Shown here: in pieces, positions 27,565 to 36,485 of the stretch
Layout of the letters: every line of letters begins with the position of its first letter
How positions within the stretch are numbered: the stretch's first letter is position 1
NCBI RefSeq assembly: GCF_000400735.1
Contig: NZ_KE007371.1
Span: 208,702-272,701, forward strand
Reading direction: 5' to 3'
DNA from: Acinetobacter tandoii DSM 14970 = CIP 107469
GTDB lineage: Bacteria; Pseudomonadota; Gammaproteobacteria; Pseudomonadales; Moraxellaceae
DNA: 64,000 nt
Program-made: the position numbers and the translations under genes
The notes under the pieces: generated by a model
The model's database searches: none
Told to the model about the DNA's origin: nothing
Seen by the model: only the letters and a program-made list of their open reading frames with translations

Positions 27565-27840
27565 CCGAGCGAGTGAGCGTAATTAAAATTCAGCCATGCC
27601 TTTTCCCTGATTACAATACTTGCTTTTATACCTTAACGAAATTAACCGAGCAAAGCGACTGTATAACCTTTGTCTTATAGTCGAGCGTAAGCGAGTAAAA
27701 AACAAATGAGCAAAGCGAATTCATAGTTGCTTTTGCTTTTGGATTTCACAAATAAAATTAACCAAAAACTGCCCCAGGAATCGAGCAAAGCGAGATTCAA
27801 TAGAGTACGAACAAAGTGAGTACCGATTTATGAGCGTCAG
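27565..27840. repeat. Cluster of short CGAGCAAAGCGA-type repeats in a gene-free stretch
   Basis: No gene lies between 27565 and 28031. Variants of the word C-G-A-G-C-(GTA/AAA)-G-C-G-A occur at 27565, 27646, 27681, 27707, 27781 and 27806, with a last partial one at 27831. Each is a small imperfect palindrome, since GAGC and GCGA-like ends can pair. They differ in the middle bases and are unevenly spaced (26-81 bases). The remaining sequence up to 27980 shows nothing else. Confidence 0.6.
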
Positions 27841-27980
27841 CCCTACTTCATGCCACTGGGTAAAATTATTTAAAAATCTTGTTGTTAAGTCATTCATTCG
27901 TTATTTATCCAATTTCTGAGAATGAAATCTTAAAATAAATAATTCAAAATTTAAGCTATTTATTTAGGTCAAAAGCTATA

Positions 27981-28009
27981 AAAAATCCCCCAAAGCATTG
28001 GAGGATTTT
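27981..28009 (-). terminator. Terminator of the valine catabolic operon
   Basis: An AATCCCCCAA/TTGGAGGATT stem with one mismatch has a T run on the minus strand, 23 bases after the last gene of the operon. Confidence 0.75.
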
Positions 28010-28031
28010 CTGTACTGCTTGAAAAGCAAAC

Positions 28032-29090
28032 TTAGACTTGCGCACTCGCCTGACGCTGCTGTCGCGAAGGCGGTAACAACTTCTCAAACATCTGCATTAA
28101 CTTAGGGTTTTCAGTTTGCCATTTCGGTTGCTTGTCCTTATCAATCAGCAAAGCCCGTACACCTTCAATCATGTCGCCCTGCTCAAACCAGATATCTTGT
28201 AAATCCCGTTCTAACTGCATACATTGCTCTAAAGATAGCCCCCGCCCAACATGCTGTAGCTTTAGACTGATTTGCTTGGCTAACAAAGAACGTTGCTGCA
28301 AGTTTGCTAAGATTTTTTCAGCCCAATCCATATAGTCACTTTCTAATGTATTGGCTAGGCTGTCTTCAATTTGAGCCAATTCAGTATGTGAAAAATGCTG
28401 CCGAATCGCATCTTCATACTGTTTTAATTCACTGGGTGCTGGTTCTTTTAAATAACGCACAATCATCTGCTCAATTAACTGTTGATTCAACTGGGGTGCC
28501 TGTGCCAACTCAGTTTGCAACTGTGCCAAGTGGTCACTCGGCACCAAATAGTCAATTAAATCTAAATGCAAGGCATCGCTACTGCTGATTTGTTCCCCAG
28601 TCACCGCCATATACACGCCAATATCATCTAAACGAGACAGAAAATGGGTTGCGCCCACATCTGGGAAAAAGCCAATCGCAGTTTCTGGCATGGCAAAACG
28701 AGATTTCTCACTGCTAACAATAATCTGGCAAGCTTGTGCCAAACCAAAACCACCACCCAAGACATAGCCATCTAAAAACACCATGACAGGTTTCGCATAT
28801 TGGCGTAGGCTCTTCAGCATGTGATATTCATCTGCAAAATAGCGCTGATAATTGGCGGTTCCATTTTGATAGCTGTCATAGAGGAAACGAATATCTCCGC
28901 CTGCACAAAAGGCTTTCGGGCTATTAGAGTCAATCAAGACGGCTTGAACCTGATCGTCCTCACGCCACAGTTCTAACTGCTGGCTAATGCCATGAATCAT
29001 GCTTAAGGACAGTGCATTCAAATGACTCGCTCGATCTAGCGTAATCACGCCTAAATGCCCTTGGACACTAATCTGTAAATTATTTTCCAT
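28032..29090 (-). CDS. 3-hydroxyisobutyryl-CoA hydrolase (enoyl-CoA hydratase/isomerase fold)
   Basis: 352 residues, longer than a plain crotonase and matching the HIBCH-type family length. The oxyanion-hole strand is SPKAFCAGGDIRFLYD, the second is LDGYVLGGGFGLAQAC, and the catalytic Glu is in FAMPETAIGFFPDVG. It releases 3-hydroxyisobutyrate from its CoA ester in valine breakdown. It is the last gene of the operon, 15 bases after the enoyl-CoA hydratase. The products of both upstream neighbours make its substrate, and MmsB uses its product. Confidence 0.85.
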   Translation of the reverse strand: MENNLQISVQGHLGVITLDRASHLNALSLSMIHGISQQLELWREDDQVQAVLIDSNSPKAFCAGGDIRFLYDSYQNGTANYQRYFADEYHMLKSLRQYAKPVMVFLDGYVLGGGFGLAQACQIIVSSEKSRFAMPETAIGFFPDVGATHFLSRLDDIGVYMAVTGEQISSSDALHLDLIDYLVPSDHLAQLQTELAQAPQLNQQLIEQMIVRYLKEPAPSELKQYEDAIRQHFSHTELAQIEDSLANTLESDYMDWAEKILANLQQRSLLAKQISLKLQHVGRGLSLEQCMQLERDLQDIWFEQGDMIEGVRALLIDKDKQPKWQTENPKLMQMFEKLLPPSRQQRQASAQV

Positions 29091-29105
29091 GCGCAGACTC
29101 CTTAT

Positions 29106-29909
29106 TTATTGATTTTTAAATTGGGCTGGTCGCTTTTCCACAAAGGCTTTCATGCCTTCTTTTTGGTCTACAGTTGCAAAAATGGAATGGAAAGTACGAC
29201 GTTCAAAGCGTAATCCTTCACTTAAGCTCACTTCAAAGGCGCGATTAATGCTTTCCTTAATCATCATGGTGGCAGTCAGAGATCGCTGTGCTATTTTCTC
29301 CGCAGCCTCTAAGGTATAGGCTAATAATTCCTCTTTCGGTAGGACGCGCGCCACTAAGCCACTTTGTTCTGCTTCAAGCGCGCCCATTTGCCGTGCGGTT
29401 AAACACATTTCCATGGCTTTGGCTTTACCCAAGGCCAAAGTTAAACGCTGCGTTCCGCCAATGCCGGGAATCACCCCAAGGGTTACTTCAGGCAAACCAA
29501 ACTTGGCATTATCCGCACAATAAATAAAATCGCACATCAAAGCTAACTCGCAGCCGCCGCCCAGTGCATAGCCACTCACTGCAGCAATTAAAGGTTTACG
29601 ACGCTGCGCAATCCGATCTGCCAAATGGAAAAAATCATCAAAATAGATATTCGGGAAATTCAGCTCGGCCATTTCTTTAATATCAGCCCCCGCAGCAAAA
29701 GCTTTTTCAGAACCTGCCAACACCATACAGCCAATTTCAGCATCGCGTTCAAACTGATCTAAGGCTTGGTTAATTTCAGCAATCAATTGACTGTTTAAGG
29801 CATTCAACGCTTGAGGACGGTTCAGGGTAATGACCCCGACACCCTTGCGCTTTTCAACTAAAATCGTGTCCCACTGTAAGTCTTCAATGAATGTTTTTTC
29901 CCACTGCAT
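29106..29909 (-). CDS. Enoyl-CoA hydratase
   Basis: 267 residues of a standard crotonase: VITLNRPQALNALN near the N-terminus, the oxyanion-hole motifs KAFAAGADIKEM and GYALGGGCELALMCD, and the catalytic Glu pair in FGLPEVTLGVIPGIGG. In this operon it most likely hydrates methacrylyl-CoA to 3-hydroxyisobutyryl-CoA. An internal ATG-less region follows the first ten residues, so the ATG at 29909 is kept although many homologues start about 10 residues later. It is followed 15 bases on by the HIBCH-type gene. Confidence 0.85.
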   Translation of the reverse strand: MQWEKTFIEDLQWDTILVEKRKGVGVITLNRPQALNALNSQLIAEINQALDQFERDAEIGCMVLAGSEKAFAAGADIKEMAELNFPNIYFDDFFHLADRIAQRRKPLIAAVSGYALGGGCELALMCDFIYCADNAKFGLPEVTLGVIPGIGGTQRLTLALGKAKAMEMCLTARQMGALEAEQSGLVARVLPKEELLAYTLEAAEKIAQRSLTATMMIKESINRAFEVSLSEGLRFERRTFHSIFATVDQKEGMKAFVEKRPAQFKNQ

Positions 29910-30001
29910 GTTGCGATCCTTCTTCTATAGACCCATGCACATATCTCTTTCACATCTCGTGATCACTCACATGTGCAAGGGTCTGTTTTTCGATATTGGG
30001 T

Positions 30002-31225
30002 TTATAAACTACGGGCAATCACCAAGCATTGAATATCACTGGTACCCTCGTAAATCTGACAAATCCGAGCATCACGATAAATGCGCTCAATCGGAAAATC
30101 TTTCAGATAGCCATAACCGCCAAAGATTTGTAGAGCATTTGAACAGACCCGCTCGGTCATTTCAGAGGCAAACAACTTCGCCATCGACGCTTCGGTTAAA
30201 CACGGTTGACCCGCTTCTTTTAAACGCGCTGCCTGATGTACCAACTGACGTGCTGCGGCAATTTCTGTTGCCATACTGGCCAATCGGAACGACACTGCTT
30301 GCTGCTCAAAAATTGGCTTCCCAAAAGCTACACGCTCCTTGGCATAACGGGTGGCTTCTTCCAAAGCGGCACGTGCCAATCCAACGGCTTGAGCGGCAAT
30401 GCCAATGCGTCCGCCCTCCAAATTAGACAAGGCAATTTTTAAACCTTCGCCTTCTTTACCCAACAACATACTTTTGTGCACGCGCACATCGGTCAAAGCA
30501 ATTTGGCAAGTGTCAGAGGCATGTAAACCCAATTTTTCTTCGACCCGAATGACTTCGTAGCCAGGTGTATTACGCGGGACTAAAAAAGCACTCATGCCTT
30601 TTTTCCCTGCGCTCGGATCGGTCACAGCAAACACGATAATCACGCCTGCATTGTGTCCTGAAGTAATAAATTGCTTGGCACCATTGATAATGTAATGGTC
30701 ACCATCTTTCACGGCACGGGTTTTAATGGCAGCAGCATCAGAACCAGTATGCGGTTCAGTCAGTGCAAAAGCCCCGATCATTTCCCCTTTGGCTAAAGGC
30801 ACCAGAAATTGTTGCTTTTGCTCTTCGGTACCAAATTTCAAAATCGGCACACAACCCACCGAATTATGCACACTCATAATCGCCGATGTTGCACCATCCG
30901 CAGCGGCAATTTCTTCCAACGCCAGTACATAGGCCAAGTTGCCTGTTGCCGAACCACCCCATTCTTCAGGCACCAACATCCCCATAAAACCCAGTTGCCC
31001 CATTTGCTGTAAGGCTTGGGCTGGGAAAGTACCCTGTCGATCCCACTCACTGGCATAGGGTTTAATTTGTTCTTGGGCAAAACTTTTTGCCATGTCCTGA
31101 ATCAAGAGTTGTTCTTCAAAAAACATACCTTGTCGATCCCACTCACTGGCCGTCGGTTTTATCTGGTCGTGATCAAAACTTTTTACCATATCCTGCATGT
31201 GAGCTTGTCCTTCAGTGAATTGCAT
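30002..31225 (-). CDS. Acyl-CoA dehydrogenase (isobutyryl-CoA type by context) with duplicated N-terminal segment
   Basis: 407 residues. The FAD and substrate motifs are FALTEPHTGSDAAAIKTRA, QFITSGHNAG and the C-terminal IYEGTSDIQ with its conserved Glu. In this operon it should oxidise isobutyryl-CoA to methacrylyl-CoA. The N-terminus is unusual: residues 3-34 (QDMVKSFDHDQIKPTASEWD) repeat as residues 35-66 (QDMAKSFAQEQIKPYASEWD). Normal family members have this helix once, after a short MQF...EEQ start. The ATG at 31225 has AAGGAAAG upstream. Whether the extra helix is tolerated is unknown. Confidence 0.85.
   Translation of the reverse strand: MQFTEGQAHMQDMVKSFDHDQIKPTASEWDRQGMFFEEQLLIQDMAKSFAQEQIKPYASEWDRQGTFPAQALQQMGQLGFMGMLVPEEWGGSATGNLAYVLALEEIAAADGATSAIMSVHNSVGCVPILKFGTEEQKQQFLVPLAKGEMIGAFALTEPHTGSDAAAIKTRAVKDGDHYIINGAKQFITSGHNAGVIIVFAVTDPSAGKKGMSAFLVPRNTPGYEVIRVEEKLGLHASDTCQIALTDVRVHKSMLLGKEGEGLKIALSNLEGGRIGIAAQAVGLARAALEEATRYAKERVAFGKPIFEQQAVSFRLASMATEIAAARQLVHQAARLKEAGQPCLTEASMAKLFASEMTERVCSNALQIFGGYGYLKDFPIERIYRDARICQIYEGTSDIQCLVIARSL
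31028..31219. repeat. Diverged 96-bp tandem duplication inside the acyl-CoA dehydrogenase gene
   Basis: Two units of 96 bases (31124-31219 and 31028-31123) encode 32 residues each. They share a TGTCGATCCCACTCACTGGC block exactly but differ elsewhere. The unit nearer the start is the more diverged from family sequences. Confidence 0.8.
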
Positions 31226-31246
31226 AATTACTTTCCTTACAATATC

Positions 31247-32908
31247 TTAGCTTGCAGCAGTTACCGTTGTTTGTTGCTTGGCAATTTCCTGATTGCGCAG
31301 TAAAAAGCGCTGAATTTTTCCACTTGGGGTTTTGGGAAGTTCAGTCACAAACTCAATCAAACGTGGATAAGCATGAGCAGATAAGCGTTTCTTCACAAAT
31401 TGGCTCAGTTCATTTTCGAGCTCAGCGCTGGCTGCACTTTCACCTGATAAAATCACAAAAGCTTTAATCACTTCTGTTCGCTCAGGGTCAGGTACACCAA
31501 TCACGGCGGCTTCAATCACGGCATCATGTTCCAACAAGGCACTTTCCACATCAAAGGGCCCCACACGATAGCCCGAGGTGGTAATCACATCATCACTGCG
31601 TCCGACAAAACTCATGCTGCCATCGGCATGTATTTCAGCGGTATCACCCGTTAAATAATAATGTCCGATAAATGGCGATTTACGACTTTCTTGATAACCG
31701 CCAAACCACATCATCGGAGACTGACTTATGTCTACCGCTAAAATTCCTGGGGTATCTGCACCGAGTTCATTGCCCTGTTCATCTAGTGCCACAACACGAT
31801 AGCCGGGACTGGCAAAACCTGCCGAGCCTGCTCGAACCTCATGTTCCAATGCATGATGATTACACACCACCATCCCAACTTCAGTCTGGCCATAATGGTC
31901 ATAGATTGGCGCATCTAATACTTGTTTGAACCAGCGAAACACTTCAGGATTCAATGGCTCACCTGCACTGCTGACCACACGGAATTTGCCATGTAATTTC
32001 GCCATTTGCTTCGGATCAGCCGCCATCATCATACGGTAGGCTGTGGGTGCACCTGCCAAGTTATTCACGCCATAGTCATTTACAATCTGGCATAGACTGT
32101 CGGCAGTAAATGCGCCTTCATAAAAAATGGTCGGATGACCCAATAAGAGCGGACCCGTAATGCCGTAATACAATCCATAGGCCCAACCTGGATCAGCAAT
32201 ATTCCAAAACGAATCTTCAGCTCTTAAACCAATTGCATCTTGCATATAGCCACCAAATGCAATCAGCGCTTTGAGTGGCACTTGTAAGGGTTTGGCAGGG
32301 CCTGTCGTCCCTGATGTGAACATCAACAAGAATGGATCTTGGATGTTCATCATCTCCAATTCACATTGATCAGACTGGCGGTTTACTTCTGCCCAAAAGC
32401 TATAATCCCCTTGATACAGCCCTGTGCCTTTGGCTCCCGTGACCGTCACAATTGCAGGGCAACCCTCTACGTCGTGCAATTTGTCACGATTGCCCACATC
32501 GGTCACCACCAGTTTGCTTTGTGCCAACTGTAAGCGGTGCTCAATGGCTTTCGGGCCAAACGCAGTAAATAGCGGTTGATAAACCGCACCAATCCGCCAT
32601 GCCGCTAAAATTGTAATAATCAGCTCTGGGGTACGTGGCAATAAGCCCGATACACGGTCACCTTTAGACACGCCTTGAGACTTTAAAAAGTTGGCAAATT
32701 GGCTGGCACGTTGTTGTAACTCTCGAAAGGTATATTGCTCTTTACGACCATCTTTACCCTGCCAAAACAAGGCAATCCGCCCCGGCAAAGCATGTCGATC
32801 GCAACATTCATAACATGCATTCAGTGCATCGATTGAACCTGATAGAAACCGTTGCGCAGCCTGTTGCAAATCAAAATTTTGCTGCGCTTGTTGATAATTT
32901 GAAGCCAT
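31247..32908 (-). CDS. Acyl-CoA synthetase (AMP-binding family)
   Basis: 553 residues with the adenylate-forming motifs in order: P-loop LLMFTSGTTGPAKPLQVP (about residue 195), YDHYGQTEVG, LTGDTAEIHADGS and the C-terminal KTPSGKIQRFLLR with the catalytic Lys. It resembles the short- and medium-chain acyl-CoA ligases more than Acs. In this operon it probably activates isobutyrate or a related branched acid. A GAAAGG ribosome site precedes the ATG. It lies 21 bases before the dehydrogenase gene. Confidence 0.85.
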   Translation of the reverse strand: MASNYQQAQQNFDLQQAAQRFLSGSIDALNACYECCDRHALPGRIALFWQGKDGRKEQYTFRELQQRASQFANFLKSQGVSKGDRVSGLLPRTPELIITILAAWRIGAVYQPLFTAFGPKAIEHRLQLAQSKLVVTDVGNRDKLHDVEGCPAIVTVTGAKGTGLYQGDYSFWAEVNRQSDQCELEMMNIQDPFLLMFTSGTTGPAKPLQVPLKALIAFGGYMQDAIGLRAEDSFWNIADPGWAYGLYYGITGPLLLGHPTIFYEGAFTADSLCQIVNDYGVNNLAGAPTAYRMMMAADPKQMAKLHGKFRVVSSAGEPLNPEVFRWFKQVLDAPIYDHYGQTEVGMVVCNHHALEHEVRAGSAGFASPGYRVVALDEQGNELGADTPGILAVDISQSPMMWFGGYQESRKSPFIGHYYLTGDTAEIHADGSMSFVGRSDDVITTSGYRVGPFDVESALLEHDAVIEAAVIGVPDPERTEVIKAFVILSGESAASAELENELSQFVKKRLSAHAYPRLIEFVTELPKTPSGKIQRFLLRNQEIAKQQTTVTAAS

Positions 32909-32957
32909 CCTTTCACCTCAGTCACATTTTTGTTATTCACGACAAGGGTTTTTTATA

Positions 32958-32976
32958 GGGTGCATTCATTGCACCC
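32958..32976. other. Intergenic hairpin between mmsB and the acyl-CoA ligase gene
   Basis: A perfect GGGTGCA/TGCACCC stem with a five-base loop lies in the 84-base gap inside the operon. No T run follows it on the minus strand, so it is more likely an RNA-stability or partial-attenuation hairpin than a terminator. Confidence 0.5.
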
Positions 32977-32992
32977 TTTCATTTCTTTTAAA

Positions 32993-33883
32993 TCAATTTT
33001 CTCGGGGTAAATATTGCTGGATAATGCTAGAAAAATCTAAATGTGCATTGCCTTGCAAACACAACTGTTGATAGAGCTGCTGTGCCAAACCACCGAGTAA
33101 TACAGGTTGCTTGACTTGGCCTGCCGCTTCAATGGCCAAACCTAAATCTTTAAGCATGAGTTGTGAGGCAAAACCGTCGGTATAACCTCGTCCTGCGGGT
33201 GCATTCGGGCTAATATCGGGCCAAGGATTACAGATTTCAGAACTCCAGCAACGGCCACTTGAGCTATTGATCACGCCTGCCAATGCATGGGTATCAATGC
33301 CCAATCGGCTGCCCAAAGCCATCCCTTCTGCCACGGCCGCCATAGAAATGCCGAGAATCATGTTATTGCAAATTTTAGCAATTTGCCCTGCACCTACTGC
33401 ACCACAATGCACCGTATTCTTGCCCATAAAGCTTAAAATCGGCTGCACACGCTCATAGGTCACGTCATCGGCACCAACCATAAAGGTCAAGGTCCCCGCT
33501 TTAGCACCAATGGTGCCACCAGACACAGGCGCATCGCAGACTTGAACTTGATGCTTCAAGCCCTCAGCAGCAACATCTTTAATGGTTTGCGGGTCGATGG
33601 TACTTGAGTCAATACAGAGACTGCCTGCACGCATTACCGCCAGAATTCCCGTCTCACTCAAATACACGTCACGTACATGCTTAGCTGCGGGCAACATACT
33701 GATGACCACATCTGCCTGCTCAGCCGCAGCTTGAGGGCTGTCACAGACGATTCCGCCACTTTCGGAAAACTGCTGCAAAGCTTTTTCACTTAGGTCATAA
33801 CCTAACACCGTTTGCCCTGCTTTGAGCAGGTTCTGTGCCATCGAACCGCCCATATTCCCTAAACCAATGAAAGCTATCTTCAT
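32993..33883 (-). CDS. mmsB: 3-hydroxyisobutyrate dehydrogenase
   Basis: 296 residues. The NAD-binding Rossmann motif FIGLGNMGGSMAQNL opens the protein. The substrate motif is DAPVSGGTIGAKAGTL, and the catalytic Lys lies in GQIAKICNNM. It oxidises 3-hydroxyisobutyrate to methylmalonate semialdehyde, which MmsA then uses. The gene follows mmsA by 11 bases, the usual mmsAB order. Confidence 0.9.
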   Translation of the reverse strand: MKIAFIGLGNMGGSMAQNLLKAGQTVLGYDLSEKALQQFSESGGIVCDSPQAAAEQADVVISMLPAAKHVRDVYLSETGILAVMRAGSLCIDSSTIDPQTIKDVAAEGLKHQVQVCDAPVSGGTIGAKAGTLTFMVGADDVTYERVQPILSFMGKNTVHCGAVGAGQIAKICNNMILGISMAAVAEGMALGSRLGIDTHALAGVINSSSGRCWSSEICNPWPDISPNAPAGRGYTDGFASQLMLKDLGLAIEAAGQVKQPVLLGGLAQQLYQQLCLQGNAHLDFSSIIQQYLPREN

Positions 33884-33894
33884 CTCGCTACTCC

Positions 33895-35412
33895 TTAGCG
33901 TAAACTGATGGTGGTATTGACTTCCCCTGCTTCTTGACTGTCTTCAAACCAACGACTGGTAATGGTTTTGGTTTGCGTATAGAACTGTACCGCCTGTTTA
34001 CCATAAGGGCCTAGGTCACCGAGCTTTGAGCCACGCGAACCTGTGAAACTAAAGAATGGCACAGGGACTGGAATTGGAATATTGATGCCTACTTGACCAA
34101 TATCAATACGGTTTTGGAAAGTCCGTGCTACTGCCCCACTTTGGGTAAATAAGCCCACACCATTACCAAATGGATTGGCATTGACCAGTTCAATCGCCTC
34201 ATCCAAAGTCTCCACACAGAGAATCGTCAGTACTGGCCCAAAGATTTCTTCTTTATAAATACGCATATCCGTGGTGACATTGCTAAACACCGTTGCCCCG
34301 ACAAAGTTGCCATTTTCATAGCCTTTGACTTGAATATCACGACCATCTAGCAGCAGTTCAGCACCTTGCTCGACACCACTGTTAATTAAATCAATCACAC
34401 GGGCTTTGGCACGTGGTGAAATCACAGGGCCAATATCCGTATTCGGCTCATGCCCTGCATTCACACTTAAGGTTTTGGCTTTAGTCACCAATTCATTGAT
34501 CCAGTGTTTACTGTCACCGACCATGACTGCAACTGAAAGCGCCATGCAACGTTGCCCTGCCGCACCAAAGGCTGCACCGACCATGGCATTTAAGGTTTGT
34601 TCTTTATTCGCATCGGGCATCACGACCACATGGTTTTTCGCACCCATCATGGATTGCACACGCTTGCCATGTTGACCCGCCAAGTTATAGACATGCGTGC
34701 CGACAGCAGTCGAACCCACAAAGGAAATGGCTTTGATGTCTTGATGGGTACACAGCGCATCGACCACCTCTTTGCCGCCATGCACCACATTCAGTACGCC
34801 TGCGGGAATACCTGCTTCGATTGCCAACTCGACCAACATCATGGTGGAGAGCGGATCTTGTTCAGATGGCTTCAAAACAAAGGTATTACCGCAGACGATT
34901 GCCATGGGAAACATCCACAAAGGAATCATCGCAGGAAAGTTAAACGGGGTAATCCCCGCACAGACACCTAAAGGTTGTTGCAAGGTATAAGTATCTACGC
35001 CACGTGCCACCCCTTCGGTATATTCGCCCATTTGCAAGGTGCCAATTGAACACGCATGTTCCACCACTTCCAAACCACGCTGAATATCACCTTCCGCATC
35101 CGCCAAGGTTTTGCCCTGTTCAGCAGTGAGTACCTGTGCAATTTTCTTGGCATTGGCACGAATGAGTTCCTGCAATTTCAACATAATGCGCATTCGGGCT
35201 TGAATCGGGGTTTCTCGCCAACTGGCAAATGCCGCTTTTGCCGAAGCAATTGCAGACTGTACTTCTTCAGGTGTTGCAAAAGGGACTAAACCAATGACTT
35301 CTTGAGTTGCTGGATTAACAATGTCTTGCCATTGCTGGGTTTTAGACTCGACAAACTCACCGTTAATCAATAATTTAGCTGTTGATAATTGGATTTTAGA
35401 AACCGTATTCAT
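33895..35412 (-). CDS. mmsA: CoA-acylating methylmalonate-semialdehyde dehydrogenase
   Basis: 505 residues of the aldehyde dehydrogenase superfamily. The NAD-binding stretch is GICAGITPFNFPAMIPLW, and the catalytic Cys is in AAGQRCMALS. The family's usual general-base Glu is replaced in the expected manner for CoA-acylating members (MMGAKNHVVV). It converts methylmalonate semialdehyde to propionyl-CoA. The frame opens at 35433, but the ATG at 35412 has GGAGAGG 2-8 bases upstream and is chosen. This is the first gene of the operon and is divergent from a LysR gene. Confidence 0.9.
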   Translation of the reverse strand: MNTVSKIQLSTAKLLINGEFVESKTQQWQDIVNPATQEVIGLVPFATPEEVQSAIASAKAAFASWRETPIQARMRIMLKLQELIRANAKKIAQVLTAEQGKTLADAEGDIQRGLEVVEHACSIGTLQMGEYTEGVARGVDTYTLQQPLGVCAGITPFNFPAMIPLWMFPMAIVCGNTFVLKPSEQDPLSTMMLVELAIEAGIPAGVLNVVHGGKEVVDALCTHQDIKAISFVGSTAVGTHVYNLAGQHGKRVQSMMGAKNHVVVMPDANKEQTLNAMVGAAFGAAGQRCMALSVAVMVGDSKHWINELVTKAKTLSVNAGHEPNTDIGPVISPRAKARVIDLINSGVEQGAELLLDGRDIQVKGYENGNFVGATVFSNVTTDMRIYKEEIFGPVLTILCVETLDEAIELVNANPFGNGVGLFTQSGAVARTFQNRIDIGQVGINIPIPVPVPFFSFTGSRGSKLGDLGPYGKQAVQFYTQTKTITSRWFEDSQEAGEVNTTISLR

Positions 35413-35520
35413 AACCTCTCCATAGGCATTCATTTTTATTGTGTTGCTGCTGAACCCTACGACTTAAACCGTATGTTCAATTTGTGATTTTCAAATCAGA
35501 CTAGCAAAGAAAACTTTGAC

Positions 35521-35563
35521 CACCAATGCAGATTGGTGCACGATGGTTGTGCAATTTTGCACA
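35521..35563. promoter_or_regulatory. Two inverted repeats between mmsA and the LysR gene
   Basis: CACCAAT-GCAG-ATTGGTG (35521-35538) and TGTGC-N6-GCACA (35548-35563) lie between the divergent starts, the second ending 17 bases before the LysR ATG. Both have the size expected of LysR-family recognition and activation sites. Confidence 0.55.
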
Positions 35564-35580
35564 GGATGTGGAAAATAAAA

Positions 35581-36462
35581 ATGAAAGTAGATTGGGATCA
35601 TCTGCAATTTTTTTTGGTCTTGGCACGTGCCAAAACATTGACCAATGCAGCACGGATTATTGGGGTTGAACACAGTACTGTGGCTCGACGGATACAGTCT
35701 TTAGAAGTCGCGTTAGGTACACCCTTATTTAAACGTGAAGCCACAGGATATGAACTTACTGTCGATGGTATGGCACTGGTGCCGCGCGTAGAGCAAATGG
35801 AACAGGCTTTTTTGCAAATTCAAAAACCGCAACAGCCACTTGAAGGTCGCGTGCGAATTGGTGCACCCGAAGGTTTTGGCACAGCGTTTTTGACCCAGTT
35901 ATTAGCAGAACTGTCGCAGCAATTTCCGCTGCTCACGATCGACCTGATTCCTGTTCCCAAGATGATGAAGCTGTCCCATCGCGAAGCCGATATTGTCATT
36001 TCGATAGACCGTCCGAAATCGGGTCCTTATATCATTACCCGACTGACCGATTATTGTTTAAAAATTTACGGCAGCAAAAGCTATCTGGCACAACATCCGC
36101 CCATTCAAAATATGGAAGATTTAGCACGCCACCGCTTTGTGAATTATATTGATGATCTGATTTATAGCTCAGAACTGTATTGTTTGGAACGCCTGCCGAT
36201 TCCACTGACCGCCAATTTTCGCAGTAGTAGTATTTTAGCGCAGCAAATTGCGGTGAATGCAGGCGCAGGCTTGGCCATCTTGCCGCAATTTCTAGCCCAT
36301 AATCAGCCCAATTTAGAACAAGTGCTGGCCGAGCAAGTGCGCTTTACCCATACCTTTTGGATGCTGACTTTTGTCGATTTACAACACGAGCCACGGATTA
36401 AATTGGTCTGGGATTATTTACGTAAACAGGCTGACCTTAAGCAAGGTATTCTTATGGATTAA
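35581..36462 (+). CDS. LysR-family regulator, probable controller of the mms operon
   Basis: 293 residues. The winged helix-turn-helix lies at residues 5-62 (FFLVLARAKTLTNAARIIGV, then STVARRIQSLEVALG). An effector-binding domain of the short VHWDDLQ-FF subgroup follows. The frame extends to a TTG/ATG further upstream, but the ATG at 35581 gives the standard N-terminus KVDWDHLQFF. It is divergent from mmsA across a gap with two inverted repeats, so it probably regulates valine catabolism and itself. Confidence 0.8.
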   Translation: MKVDWDHLQFFLVLARAKTLTNAARIIGVEHSTVARRIQSLEVALGTPLFKREATGYELTVDGMALVPRVEQMEQAFLQIQKPQQPLEGRVRIGAPEGFGTAFLTQLLAELSQQFPLLTIDLIPVPKMMKLSHREADIVISIDRPKSGPYIITRLTDYCLKIYGSKSYLAQHPPIQNMEDLARHRFVNYIDDLIYSSELYCLERLPIPLTANFRSSSILAQQIAVNAGAGLAILPQFLAHNQPNLEQVLAEQVRFTHTFWMLTFVDLQHEPRIKLVWDYLRKQADLKQGILMD

Positions 36463-36485
36463 GGCTGACGAAGTTGATTGCTTGA

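Noticed and set aside
20926..28031. A second copy of the tRNA-Ser 3' end marking the right edge of the island
   Set aside because: I looked for CCCTCTTTCACCGCCA and shorter parts of it to the right and found none, so the island's far boundary cannot be given.
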